From NCBI GenBank assembly GCA_029213065.1, contig JARGPH010000019.1:1-64000 (forward strand): DNA of 64,000 nt. The letters run 5' to 3'. Origin of the DNA: Verrucomicrobiales bacterium (GTDB lineage Bacteria > Verrucomicrobiota > Verrucomicrobiia > Verrucomicrobiales > DEV007). The notes under the pieces were generated by a model. The model saw only the letters and a list, made by a program, of their open reading frames with translations. It did not search any database and was not told where the DNA came from. Below, piece after piece: positions 50,590 to 59,651 of the stretch (its first letter is position 1; each line of letters opens with the position of its first letter). A program made the translations under genes and the position numbers.

Positions 50590-52029
50590 CTACTCCTGAG
50601 ATTCCAAATCCGCCTCCGGGATTGGAACTTCCCAACCGCCACCGAGCGCCTGGATCAACTGCACGCTCGTGACGAGTCGCGCCGACTCGGCCTGAATCCG
50701 GCTTCGCTTGGCATTGAGACTGGAGTTCTCGGCATCGACCACTTCGAGGTAGCTCACGAGGCCGCCTTTATAGCGCTGACTTGAAAGCCGCGTCGCCTCC
50801 CCGGACGAAGCAGAGGCCCGACGTCTCGATACGATTTCTTTGTCGAGATAGCGCATCGCGGAAAGAGCGTCCTCCACTTCGCGGAACGCCTTCAGGACCG
50901 TCTCGCGATAGAGAGCGACGGCTTCATCCGAGTTCGCGTAGGCCCGTCCGATGTCGAGACCGGAGCGCCCCGCCTGATACAGCGGCACCTGCACCTCGGG
51001 ACCGATCTCCCCGAAGAGACTTGAGGGATCGAAAAAGGTTCCCAGGTCAAGGCTCGAGAGACCGCCCGACGCCGCCAGGTTCACACGGGGTAAATACGAC
51101 GCCTTCGTCGCTCCGATCTGTGCCACAGTCGCGGCCATGCGTCGATCCGCAGCAACGATATCAGGTCGCCGTGTCAGTAATTGTGAAGGAAGTCCACTCG
51201 GAATACGCGGAGGATCCTTGATTCCACCCGCAGGGATTTTCAACTGCCCCGGCACCTCGCCGCAAAGCGCGGCGATCGCGTTGAAAAGACTCGCGCGGGA
51301 GCGGGAGAGCTCATGCTCCTGCGCCTTTGTCGAATCCACTTCTGTCTGAGCGCGGGCAAGACCAAGCCCGGTCTCCTCTCCTCCGTTCACCCGCGCGCGG
51401 ACGAGCCGTAAATTTTCCTCACGAAGCGAAACCCCGCGTTTCAGAATTTCCATTTCAGCATCCGCGTAGCGGAGCTGGAAATACTGCTTCGCCAGTTCCG
51501 CCTGCAGAGAAAGCCTCGCCGCGGCGACATCCGCAGCCGCAGCTTTTTCCTCCGCTTGTGCCGCTTCAACGGTCTGGCGAACACGACCCCACAGATCGAT
51601 TTCGTATTTGAGATTGAGCGCCGCCCGGTATTCCGAATAATTGATTTCCGGCGGAACAAAAACACCGCTCGCCGAATCCCGCTTCCGCTTCCAGACGACA
51701 TCCCCGCTCACCGAGGGAAAGCGATCCGCCTGCGCCAGTCCGAGTTCGTTACGCGCACGATCATAGCGCGCCAATGCGACCGCGAGCGAGGGGTTGTCGG
51801 CTTCGAGCTTGCGAATCAACTGGGTCAAAACCGGATCGTTGAAACAGGCCCACCAGTCTCCGGCTGGCAGGAGAGGACGCTCACTGCCACCATTTTTATA
51901 CTTCGCACCGGCGTTCACCGTCGAGCTGCTCAGCTCGGAAGGATCGACGTTGCAACCTGTCATCGCCACAGCAAAACCGCCCGTGGCAGCGAGAAGGAAA
52001 AGCTTAAATGGAAAGGTCGAAAAATTCAT
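50590..52029 (-). CDS. NodT-family outer-membrane efflux lipoprotein
   Basis: This 479-aa outer-membrane channel protein has a signal peptide and lipobox (AMTGC, Cys26 lipidated). It has the two-repeat OEP layout: LAVALARYDRARNELGLAQADRFPSVSGD at the start of repeat one, and RRPDIVAADRRMAATVAQIGATKASYLPRVNL at the start of repeat two. It would form the trimeric exit duct for the adjacent RND pump. ATG 52029 overlaps the RND stop (TGATG). It is the last gene of the efflux operon. Confidence 0.93.
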   Translation of the reverse strand: MNFSTFPFKLFLLAATGGFAVAMTGCNVDPSELSSSTVNAGAKYKNGGSERPLLPAGDWWACFNDPVLTQLIRKLEADNPSLAVALARYDRARNELGLAQADRFPSVSGDVVWKRKRDSASGVFVPPEINYSEYRAALNLKYEIDLWGRVRQTVEAAQAEEKAAAADVAAARLSLQAELAKQYFQLRYADAEMEILKRGVSLREENLRLVRARVNGGEETGLGLARAQTEVDSTKAQEHELSRSRASLFNAIAALCGEVPGQLKIPAGGIKDPPRIPSGLPSQLLTRRPDIVAADRRMAATVAQIGATKASYLPRVNLAASGGLSSLDLGTFFDPSSLFGEIGPEVQVPLYQAGRSGLDIGRAYANSDEAVALYRETVLKAFREVEDALSAMRYLDKEIVSRRRASASSGEATRLSSQRYKGGLVSYLEVVDAENSSLNAKRSRIQAESARLVTSVQLIQALGGGWEVPIPEADLESQE

Positions 52030-55000
52030 CACGAAGCAGTTTGCGGAACGGAACCGTCAGTTTGAACTACCGGGGAGTCGTTGCGCCGGATCGCAAACAT
52101 CGCACTGAGAACGGTCGGAACAAGAAACAGAGTAAAGACCGTGGAGACAACCAGCCCCCCGACGACGACAGCTCCGAGTCCGCGATACAATTCCGATCCC
52201 GCACCGGGAAGGATCACGAGCGGAAGCATTCCACCGACGCTCGTAAGCGTTGACATCAGAATCGGGCGCACCCGGCTCTCAACCGAAAGGCGAATCGCCA
52301 GTTGCGGATCGAGCGAAGGATCTTCGCGGAGAAAGTTCAAGGTCTGATGCACGATGAGAATCGCATTGTTCACCACCACTCCGGCAAGAATCACGAAGCC
52401 GAGAATGCTGAGCATATCGAGGTTCTGAACCGGTGCGTAACGATCCATCACGCTGACCTGGTGAACCATCGCCAACCCGACAAACCCGCCGAGAGTCGCG
52501 AGCGGAACACTGATCATGATCACGAGAGGGTAGGTCCAGCTTTGGAACAAAATCACGAGAAGCAGGTAGATCACGAGAAAGGCGAGAAAGAGGGTGCTCG
52601 AAACAGTTCCGAGGAAACTGCCGTCACCGAGAAGAACGGTTTTAATTTCATTCAGTTTGCCAGCCGAGCCGGACAACTGCGATCCGACCGACGCAGGAAT
52701 CACACCGCCTTCACGCAACCCCGCTATCGTCTCCTCGACCTGCTTGATCGCCACTTCCAACGGAATCGAAGCGTCGGGGGTCAGCTCGATCGTGACCGCG
52801 CGGAGACGATCCACATGACGGATTTCATCAGGTCCCTGAACCCGCTTCAACTCTGCGAGACTTCTGAAATCCACGACCGCACCCGCCGGAGTCGCCACAG
52901 GCGCGTCGAGCAATTGCTCCATGGCATCGTCACCGCGTGAGTAACGGCTCAAAATCTTCATATCCCGAAGCTCGCCGTTCTGCTCGTAGTCGCGGAAGAG
53001 GAGAATCCCGTCACCGTTTGCCTGCACCGCGAGGCCGAGATCGGCACGACTCATCCCGAGTTCGCGCAGGCGTTCATCCCGCGGCACGAGCTGCAATTCA
53101 GAAAGCGGCTGGGCAAAATTTGGCGGCTCCGGCTTCAAGGTTGTCGGCCCGAACTGCCCCATCAAGGTTCCGAAAACAGCTCCCGCCGCTCCGCTGACCT
53201 CGTCGAGATTGTTTCCTGTGAGATCGATTTTGATGGCCGATCCTGTCGCTCCGCCGACTCGGAAAAGAGGCATTTGGAAAGCAAAGGCCAGAGTATCGGG
53301 TGCAGCGACACCGGAGGTCGCGTAGTTCAGGAGAGGAACCGCATCGACAGCACGTTTTTTATCACTTGGAATCGCCCCATGGAACATACGTCCTTCAAAA
53401 CTGACCAGAAAGTAGTGATCCAGCGGAGGTGGCATCACGGTTGCGCCCTCCGGTGCCCCCATCCCGATCGCGACCGGCTCTCGCTCGTCGACCGGATCGT
53501 TGGAAAGGCCGGCTGCTTTTTCCATGACATCTTCGACACCGAATTTGTTCGGGGTCGTTTCCCACGATGACTGCACCCGTGATTCGATTCGCTCCCCCAT
53601 CTCAGAGAGCTGATCGAGATTGTAACCCGGAGGCGGGAAGAGCAGTCCGAAAATGATATTGCGGTTTCCGGTGGGGAGATAATCAAGCGGCGGTAAAAGA
53701 AGCTGCGTCCCGAAAATCGTCACCATGCTGAATCCGATGATGACGATTCCACGACTCGCCCAGTTTCCCGTCCCCAGCGAGACGAGGCGCGAAACGCCGG
53801 TAGGAAGCGACTCAATAAATTTGGTAACAGGACTGAGGAGGACTTCGAAAAAACGCCCAAGCCAACTGCGTTCCTTGGTGTTATTCACATCACTCCGGTG
53901 CAGAAACCGCGCCGACGCCGCCGGAATCACGGTGATCGAAACGATCATACTCAACCCTACCGAAGCCATAATCGCGAGGGCGATGTCACGGAAAAGCTGA
54001 CCGGCAGTCTCCTGAATGAGAAGGATAGGGAAAAACACCGCGAGGGTCGTCAGGGTCGAAGCGACAACCGCGCCGGCGACTTCTTTCGCTCCGTCGCGAG
54101 CCGCCTGCCGCGCCGGCTTATCCATTTCAAGATGACGATAAATATTCTCGATCACAACGATGGCATTATCGACCACCATCCCAACCGCAAAGGCGAGCCC
54201 CGCGAGGGAAATGATGTTAATCGATCGCCCTAACGCAACAAGAACCACAAAAGAGGCAATCACGGAAACGGGGATTGCAATTGCAATGATTCCAACGCTG
54301 CGAAACGAGCGGAGGAAAAAGAGCAAAGTGATCGTCGCAAGAACGCCCCCGAGCATCAGATTCGAACGGACCAGGGTCACCGCGTCGCGCACATAAGTGG
54401 TGGAATCGTAGGTTTTGATCAATTCCAAACGCCCGTCCAATCCCAGCTCCTTCGATTTCTCCTCTAAAACGCCCCCATCAGCATTCATCGCCTCCACCTC
54501 GGCCGTGAGAGCGCCCATCGTCTCGAGCAGGTTCGCGCCGCGCTCGAGCTGAAAATTGAAAAACGGCATTTTGTATCCCCTCGCCCGGGCCCAGCTCGAG
54601 GGTTCCTTAAACGCCTCCTCCACTGTCGCGATATCGCCGAGGTAAACAGGGCCCGATTCGTCCTGTGTCAGGATCATCCGGGCAACGTCTTCAGAGCTTT
54701 GAAAACGCCCCATGCTGCGCACCCGAATGTCGCGCTTTCCCTCGACGATTCGCCCTGCGGAAACATCGACGTTGGCTTGCTCAATTGCAGCGCGCAATCC
54801 GGCGTAGGTAATCCCGCGGTTCGCCATCGCAATCGGATCGACGACAATGTGCAGCTCGGATTGGACCGCCCCGCGGATCCCCACCTGAGAAACCCCCGGA
54901 ACCCGGTCGAAACGCGGACGAAGCCGTCGCTCCATGAAATCGTAAAGTGTCGCGGAATCAAATTCCGGATCGGTCGAAGCGAGCCCGATCCAGGAAATGT

Positions 55001-55403
55001 AATCAACGGATTCGGGATCAACGCCTTCGACAACCGGCTGGAGAACCCCTTCGGGATACCCGGGCACCTCATCGAGTTTTTGAAGGACTTCAGCAAGAGC
55101 GCCGTCGATGTCAGTGCCGGTCTCGAACTCAAGCCGAACCGTTCCCTGGCCGGCCGCACTTGTGGAAGTCATCGCGCTCAATCCGGTGACTTCTCCGAGC
55201 ACTTTTTCCTGCTCTTCGACGACGTCACTTTCAATCTCCTCGGAGGAAGCACTTTCCCAGGCCGTCACGACCGAAACGACCACTGAGGCCACTTCCGGGG
55301 TCATTCGAATCGGAACGCGCGTCACCGCGAGGAGACCTGCGAAGACGCTCAAAAGCACCGCTACAGCAACCGTGATCGGCTGATTGATCGCTCTATCAAT
55401 CAT
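52029..55403 (-). CDS. RND efflux pump permease (HAE1/AcrB-like)
   Basis: This 1124-aa inner-membrane pump has a first TM helix (INQPITVAVAVLLSVFAGLLAV), a large periplasmic loop, a TM bundle (about 345-540) and the same again in the second half (last helices about 940-1110). It shows VVDNAIVVIENIYRHLEMDKPARQAA, GAVVASTLTTLAVFFPIL and VVNNAILIVHQTLNFL, with the proton-relay region in the helices. It exchanges protons for drugs, metals or other toxic compounds. It overlaps the NodT gene by 1 to 4 nt and follows the adaptor by 9 nt, so all three parts of the pump are encoded together. Confidence 0.96.
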   Translation of the reverse strand: MIDRAINQPITVAVAVLLSVFAGLLAVTRVPIRMTPEVASVVVSVVTAWESASSEEIESDVVEEQEKVLGEVTGLSAMTSTSAAGQGTVRLEFETGTDIDGALAEVLQKLDEVPGYPEGVLQPVVEGVDPESVDYISWIGLASTDPEFDSATLYDFMERRLRPRFDRVPGVSQVGIRGAVQSELHIVVDPIAMANRGITYAGLRAAIEQANVDVSAGRIVEGKRDIRVRSMGRFQSSEDVARMILTQDESGPVYLGDIATVEEAFKEPSSWARARGYKMPFFNFQLERGANLLETMGALTAEVEAMNADGGVLEEKSKELGLDGRLELIKTYDSTTYVRDAVTLVRSNLMLGGVLATITLLFFLRSFRSVGIIAIAIPVSVIASFVVLVALGRSINIISLAGLAFAVGMVVDNAIVVIENIYRHLEMDKPARQAARDGAKEVAGAVVASTLTTLAVFFPILLIQETAGQLFRDIALAIMASVGLSMIVSITVIPAASARFLHRSDVNNTKERSWLGRFFEVLLSPVTKFIESLPTGVSRLVSLGTGNWASRGIVIIGFSMVTIFGTQLLLPPLDYLPTGNRNIIFGLLFPPPGYNLDQLSEMGERIESRVQSSWETTPNKFGVEDVMEKAAGLSNDPVDEREPVAIGMGAPEGATVMPPPLDHYFLVSFEGRMFHGAIPSDKKRAVDAVPLLNYATSGVAAPDTLAFAFQMPLFRVGGATGSAIKIDLTGNNLDEVSGAAGAVFGTLMGQFGPTTLKPEPPNFAQPLSELQLVPRDERLRELGMSRADLGLAVQANGDGILLFRDYEQNGELRDMKILSRYSRGDDAMEQLLDAPVATPAGAVVDFRSLAELKRVQGPDEIRHVDRLRAVTIELTPDASIPLEVAIKQVEETIAGLREGGVIPASVGSQLSGSAGKLNEIKTVLLGDGSFLGTVSSTLFLAFLVIYLLLVILFQSWTYPLVIMISVPLATLGGFVGLAMVHQVSVMDRYAPVQNLDMLSILGFVILAGVVVNNAILIVHQTLNFLREDPSLDPQLAIRLSVESRVRPILMSTLTSVGGMLPLVILPGAGSELYRGLGAVVVGGLVVSTVFTLFLVPTVLSAMFAIRRNDSPVVQTDGSVPQTAS

Positions 55404-55412
55404 CTCACGCCG

Positions 55413-56681
55413 CTAGGGCTTCACCTCCGTTTTAACTTCTTCAGCATTCTCCGATTTCTTCTCAGGAGTCGCCACCATCAGCGGCGTTCCCGGGAAAAGT
55501 CGCTCGTTGCCCTCGACCACGACCTGATCACCCGGTTTCAAATCGGGTGATTCGACATAGACGATTTCGTTGCGTCGGAACAAGGTCGTTACCGGGACGC
55601 GTTCAGCGACGGGGAGACCGTCGCCGGTTTGAACCACTTTCATCACCGAAGCGCCTTGATAGGATTCAATCACCGCGTTGACCGGAACTCCGAGACGGGC
55701 ACTTTCCTCACCTACAGGTAAATCGGCATGCACCGAAAGCCCCGGTGCGAGCGAACCGTTTTTATCATTCAAGGTCACCACGACGGGAAATAAACGCGTC
55801 ACTGGATCAATGTCAGCGACCTGGCGCAGTGAAATCACCTCAGCCGATTCTCCGGAGCCGTCTGCGATGATCGAGAGGCGGTTTCCCGACGAAGTGATCT
55901 GACCGATAAACCGTTCAGGGACGCTCATCCACGCTTCCACTTTCCCGGTGGAGATCAGGGTCACGACCGGATTTCCCGGCGCGATCCACTCGCCCGGGTC
56001 AACGTGTCGACTCACGATACGGCCATCAAAGGGGGCTTTAATCGTGGCATCAGAGAGGCGGACCTCCAAAAGTTCGAGCGCACTCTGCATCGCATCGACC
56101 TGATCTTTCGACGCTTTGAGCCGCGCCTCCTTTACCTCGGTCGATTCCCGGGCATCGAGCACCTCACGTTCCGCGACGGCGCGCTGGGAGAAAAGCTTCT
56201 CCTTCATTTCGAGATCACGTTTCGCCCGCTCCGACTCGGCACTTCGCTCCGAGATCGCCGCCTCGCTCGCGGTTAAATTCGCCTTCGCCTCCAAAAGAGA
56301 GGCTTTGAGCCTTCTTTCATCCAGCAAAGCAATCACGTCGCCCTTCTTAACAGAATCCCCGACGTCGACTTTCACTTCGAGAACCGCACCGGATTCCTGC
56401 GCCGCCACATTCGCCCGCTCCATCGCGCGCAGCGTTCCTGTAACGCTGCGAGTCTCCTGAACCGGAGTTTGCGTCACCGGGGCCACGATAACCGTCGCCG
56501 GAGGTGGTCCCTGTGACGCTCCACCACCCTGAGACCCGCCGGCCCCCGCCGGTTCGGCATTGCGCAGTGCCTGAATCCCGAGCCAGAGACCACCAACCAG
56601 AACCAGAGCTAGAATCACCCAACGAAGGCCTCCGCCCGTGGACGCAGCATTGCCTTGATTTTCCTGATCAGAATCTTCCAT
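55413..56681 (-). CDS. RND efflux periplasmic adaptor (HlyD/AcrA-like)
   Basis: This 422-aa adaptor has a membrane anchor (about 22-40), a Gly/Ser/Pro linker, a biotinyl-lipoyl half-motif (AAQESGAVLEVKVDVGDSVKKGDVIALLD), a coiled-coil hairpin (about 110-200), the second half (TIKAPFDGRIVSRHVDPGEWI) and beta-barrel and membrane-proximal domains (about 225-390). It links the RND pump to the NodT channel. It is the first gene of the operon. A palindrome at 56739-56753 lies 58 nt before its start. Substrate unknown. Confidence 0.93.
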   Translation of the reverse strand: MEDSDQENQGNAASTGGGLRWVILALVLVGGLWLGIQALRNAEPAGAGGSQGGGASQGPPPATVIVAPVTQTPVQETRSVTGTLRAMERANVAAQESGAVLEVKVDVGDSVKKGDVIALLDERRLKASLLEAKANLTASEAAISERSAESERAKRDLEMKEKLFSQRAVAEREVLDARESTEVKEARLKASKDQVDAMQSALELLEVRLSDATIKAPFDGRIVSRHVDPGEWIAPGNPVVTLISTGKVEAWMSVPERFIGQITSSGNRLSIIADGSGESAEVISLRQVADIDPVTRLFPVVVTLNDKNGSLAPGLSVHADLPVGEESARLGVPVNAVIESYQGASVMKVVQTGDGLPVAERVPVTTLFRRNEIVYVESPDLKPGDQVVVEGNERLFPGTPLMVATPEKKSENAEEVKTEVKP

Positions 56682-56738
56682 GTCTCTCTGTGTTTCGCTT
56701 CATGAGAAGCGATGCTTAGTCTGTTGCCGTTAAATTAA

Positions 56739-56753
56739 CTTACAGACTGTAAG
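56739..56753 (-). promoter_or_regulatory. Palindromic operator candidate upstream of the efflux operon
   Basis: CTTACAG-A-CTGTAAG is a perfect 7+1+7 palindrome in the 126-nt divergent gap between the efflux operon and the DUF2237 gene. TTACAG...CTGTAA cores are typical of TetR-family operators that control drug pumps. No TetR gene is in the window, so the binding protein would be encoded elsewhere. Confidence 0.6.
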
Positions 56754-56807
56754 AAGCTCGTTTTCCCTCTGGAAAATCACGATACTCCGCTGCAAGCTAC
56801 GGATAAG

Positions 56808-57191
56808 ATGAATCCGGAAAAAAACAAGAGTGTCCTTGGCGGAGAATTAATCCCCTGCAGCATGGAACCGCTAACCGGTTTTTACCGTGACGGACAGTGT
56901 CAGGTGGGCCCCGAAGATCATGGCTGTCATGCGATTTGCTGCGAAGTGACCGCCGAGTTTCTCGCCTTCAGCAAAGAAACCGGCAACGATCTGAGCACGC
57001 CGATGCTCATGTATGGCTTTCCCGGCCTGAAGCCCGGAGATCGCTGGTGCGTCTGCGCCGACCGGTGGCGCGAAGCGCTCGATGCCGGGTATGCCTGCCC
57101 CGTCGTCCTCGAAGCCACCTCCGAAGCCGCCCTCCAATACGTGAGCCGCAGCATTCTCGAAGAATACGCCATCGTCGAGGAAGAAGACTGA
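56808..57191 (+). CDS. DUF2237 family protein
   Basis: This 127-aa protein shows NVLGG-like VLGGELIPCSMEPLTGFYRDGQCQ, GCHAICCEVTAEFLAFSKETGNDLSTP, FPGLKPGDRWCVCADRW and APVVLEAT-like CPVVLEATSEAALQYV, which define DUF2237. The many conserved Cys (residues 16, 28, 37, 42, 43, 79, 81) suggest a metal or redox site. Members occur in bacteria and plants without a proven role. It stands alone between the efflux operon and folE. Confidence 0.92.
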   Translation: MNPEKNKSVLGGELIPCSMEPLTGFYRDGQCQVGPEDHGCHAICCEVTAEFLAFSKETGNDLSTPMLMYGFPGLKPGDRWCVCADRWREALDAGYACPVVLEATSEAALQYVSRSILEEYAIVEEED

Positions 57192-57199
57192 AAAGGCGA

Positions 57200-57781
57200 C
57201 TAACGGGTCGTTGCGAGGATCAGTTGCAGAACCTCTTCGCGCGAGGACGGGTTGTTTCTGAAAATCCCGCGCATCGAGGAAGTCACCGTGCTCGTCCCCG
57301 GCTTTTTCACCCCGCGCATCGACATACAAAGGTGCTCAGCCTCGACAACGACGGCGGCACCGCGGGGACGAAGCTTTTCCTCGATCGCATTCGCGATCTG
57401 ACCGGTTAAGCGCTCCTGAACCTGAGGTCGTTTCGCATAGCCGTCGACGAGCCGCGCCAGCTTGGAAAGCCCCGCGATTCGTCCATCCGCTTCCGGAAGG
57501 TAGGCAACGTGCGCCTTTCCGAAAAAAGGCACGAGATGGTGCTCACAAATCGAAAAGAAAGGGATGTCGCGAACAATGATGATTTCATCGTGATCAACTT
57601 CGAAAGTCTTATCGAGATGATCACTCGGATCCTCCAGCATCCCGCTGCATATCTCGGCGTAAAAGCGCGCGACACGGGCGGGTGTCTGAACGACCCCGTC
57701 ACGATCAGGATCCTCACCAATAGCGATGAGAATCTCGCGGACAGCTTTCTCGATTCTGGGTTGGTCGATTTCTTTACTCAC
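57200..57781 (-). CDS. folE: GTP cyclohydrolase I
   Basis: This 193-aa enzyme makes dihydroneopterin triphosphate, the first step of folate synthesis. It shows [45 protein letters not shown] with zinc ligands Cys and His, [23 protein letters not shown] and a third zinc Cys in [16 protein letters not shown]. All match type I enzymes. Length is normal. It is 102 nt downstream of selO. Confidence 0.97.
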   Translation of the reverse strand: MSKEIDQPRIEKAVREILIAIGEDPDRDGVVQTPARVARFYAEICSGMLEDPSDHLDKTFEVDHDEIIIVRDIPFFSICEHHLVPFFGKAHVAYLPEADGRIAGLSKLARLVDGYAKRPQVQERLTGQIANAIEEKLRPRGAAVVVEAEHLCMSMRGVKKPGTSTVTSSMRGIFRNNPSSREEVLQLILATTR

Positions 57782-57883
57782 GAGATATCAGGTTAAACTA
57801 AATTTCGGCGGCAGAAACTAACACACCCCGTCCCGATCATCATCCAATCATCGAAAAAAACCGTCGCCCGGAATATTTCCCGA

Positions 57884-59332
57884 TCAAGTGCCGCAAAACG
57901 TCGCCTCAACGACTTCCCCGGGTCCGGGTGGCGATTCCAAATCTTCGTTCTGAGAGGACTCTGCAAAGGGATTTCGCCACGCCTCGGTGAGCCGGTTGAA
58001 CACCGTAAAATCGCCCTTGTAAGCGGCCGCAATCGCCTCTTCAACACGGTGATTCCTCGGAATAAGAACCGGATTCGCCGATGCCATCAGCTCAGAATCC
58101 GGTTCTCCAAACGCTCTCCATTTCTCCAGCCATGCCGCGCCGGCCGACGGTTCCCTGAGCAGCGCGAGCCACTTTTCCTCCGCCTTTCCTTTCGCCACCT
58201 TTGTGAGATGGCGGAAGAAAAGCGTGAAATCGGCCTCCTGATCAGCCATAAAACTGAGGGTGTCCTCGATGAATTCAACTTCCCCCGGCTGGGCCGCCGT
58301 CAAACCGAGCTTGTTTCGAAAACGACCGAAGTAGGCCTCTTTGAAAGCCTCCTCATACCTTCCCAGAATCTCCTCCGCAATCGGGATCGCCCTATCCCTC
58401 TCCTCATCAAAGAGAGCGAGCAAAGTCTCGGCGAGACGGGTCAGATTCCAATGCCCGATCGCCGCCTGATTCCCCCACGCATAGCGTCCCCCGCGATCGA
58501 TTGAGCTGAACGTTTTCGCCGGATCAAAGGTGTCCATAAACGCACATGGCCCGTAGTCGATCGTCTCGCCGGAAATCGTCATGTTGTCGGTATTCATGAC
58601 GCCGTGGATGAAGCCCGAAGTCATCCAGTGAGCAATCAGCGAAGCCTGCGCCTCGACCACTTTTCCGAGAAAACACTGATAGGGCGTGTCGCTGTCTGCA
58701 CACTCCGGATAGTGCCGGGCAATCGCATAGTCAGCGAGGGCCCGCAGCCCGTCGGTATCCTGCTGCCCGAGAAAATATTGAAATGTCCCCACCCGGAGAT
58801 GGCTCGAAGCGACACGGGTGAAAACGCCTCCTTGAAGCGCCTCCTCGCGAAAAACCAAATCTCCCGTCGAGACAAGCGCGAGGGCACGGGTCGTGGGCAC
58901 ACCCAGTCCCGCCATCGCCTCACTCATGAGATACTCACGCACCGCCGGTCCGAGAGGTGATTTTCCGTCACCACCGCGCGAAAACGGAGTCCGGCCCGCG
59001 CCCTTCAGTTGAATGTCCTTTCGAACGCCGTCCGAACCGATCACCTCACCGAGAAGAATCGCCCTGCCGTCACCGAGCTGAGGCACCCAGCCTCCGAACT
59101 GGTGACCGGCGTAGGCCTGCGCAATCGGATCGGAGCCTTCCGGCAGTTCATTGCCGGAAAACCACACAGCGAGTTCGGACTCCGATGCGGAATCCAGATT
59201 CAACCCCAACACTTCAGCCAATTCCTCATTAAACCGAATCAGCTTAGGTCCTGTCACCTTCGCCGGCTCAACCCTGCGATAGAAATGTTCCGGAAGGGTT
59301 GTGTAAGAGTTATCGAAGGGAATCTCGCTCAT
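57884..59332 (-). CDS. selO: SelO/YdiU-family protein adenylyltransferase (pseudokinase fold)
   Basis: This protein of about 482 aa matches SelO along its whole length: PLAQAYAGHQFGGW-like IAQAYAGHQFGGWVPQLGDGRAILLGEV, ELQLKGAGRTPFSR-like IQLKGAGRTPFSRGGDG, GVPTTRALALVSTGD, HGVMNTDNMTISGETIDYGPCAFMD and the C-terminal NPVLIPRNHRVEEAI. It ends in CGT, and some homologues carry selenocysteine or Cys at this site. SelO transfers AMP to proteins and is linked to oxidative stress. The Met at 59332 (MSEIPFDN) is preferred to 59338. Confidence 0.93.
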   Translation of the reverse strand: MSEIPFDNSYTTLPEHFYRRVEPAKVTGPKLIRFNEELAEVLGLNLDSASESELAVWFSGNELPEGSDPIAQAYAGHQFGGWVPQLGDGRAILLGEVIGSDGVRKDIQLKGAGRTPFSRGGDGKSPLGPAVREYLMSEAMAGLGVPTTRALALVSTGDLVFREEALQGGVFTRVASSHLRVGTFQYFLGQQDTDGLRALADYAIARHYPECADSDTPYQCFLGKVVEAQASLIAHWMTSGFIHGVMNTDNMTISGETIDYGPCAFMDTFDPAKTFSSIDRGGRYAWGNQAAIGHWNLTRLAETLLALFDEERDRAIPIAEEILGRYEEAFKEAYFGRFRNKLGLTAAQPGEVEFIEDTLSFMADQEADFTLFFRHLTKVAKGKAEEKWLALLREPSAGAAWLEKWRAFGEPDSELMASANPVLIPRNHRVEEAIAAAYKGDFTVFNRLTEAWRNPFAESSQNEDLESPPGPGEVVEATFCGT

Positions 59333-59393
59333 GATCAAAATACGACCTCGTCTTGATTCGGGGCCGCGTCAATGATACGACAGGTCGCAGCCA

Positions 59394-59651
59394 ATGATTC
59401 GGAATCTCCTCAACGCCATTCCCGCAGGAACCTCCCGCGGTCAGTTTGATGGAAAAACCTACCTTGTTTCGAAATCAATCCACAACGCGGGCCGCTCCAT
59501 CAAACTCTTCGCTGAGGAAGCGGGTGGAGACGACTTCGTGAGCCTCAATTTCTACGAAACGAGCCACGGCGAATCCTTAAAGCCCTGTGAGATGCCCGCC
59601 GAAAAAGTGCTCACTTTTCTGCGGGGATACGAACCCGACGCCTCAGCGTGA
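59394..59651 (+). CDS. Small conserved-looking protein of unknown function
   Basis: This 85-aa cytoplasmic protein has a well-formed alpha/beta sequence: TSRGQFDGKTYLVSKSIHNAGRSIKLFAEE, DFVSLNFYETSHGESLKPCEMPAEKVLTFLRGY. I recall similar short proteins ending in LRPCEMP-x-KV-x-FLRG in other bacteria but not a function. Its start is 62 nt from the divergent selO start, and its 3' end overlaps the convergent hydrolase gene by 9 nt. Confidence 0.65.
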   Translation: MIRNLLNAIPAGTSRGQFDGKTYLVSKSIHNAGRSIKLFAEEAGGDDFVSLNFYETSHGESLKPCEMPAEKVLTFLRGYEPDASA

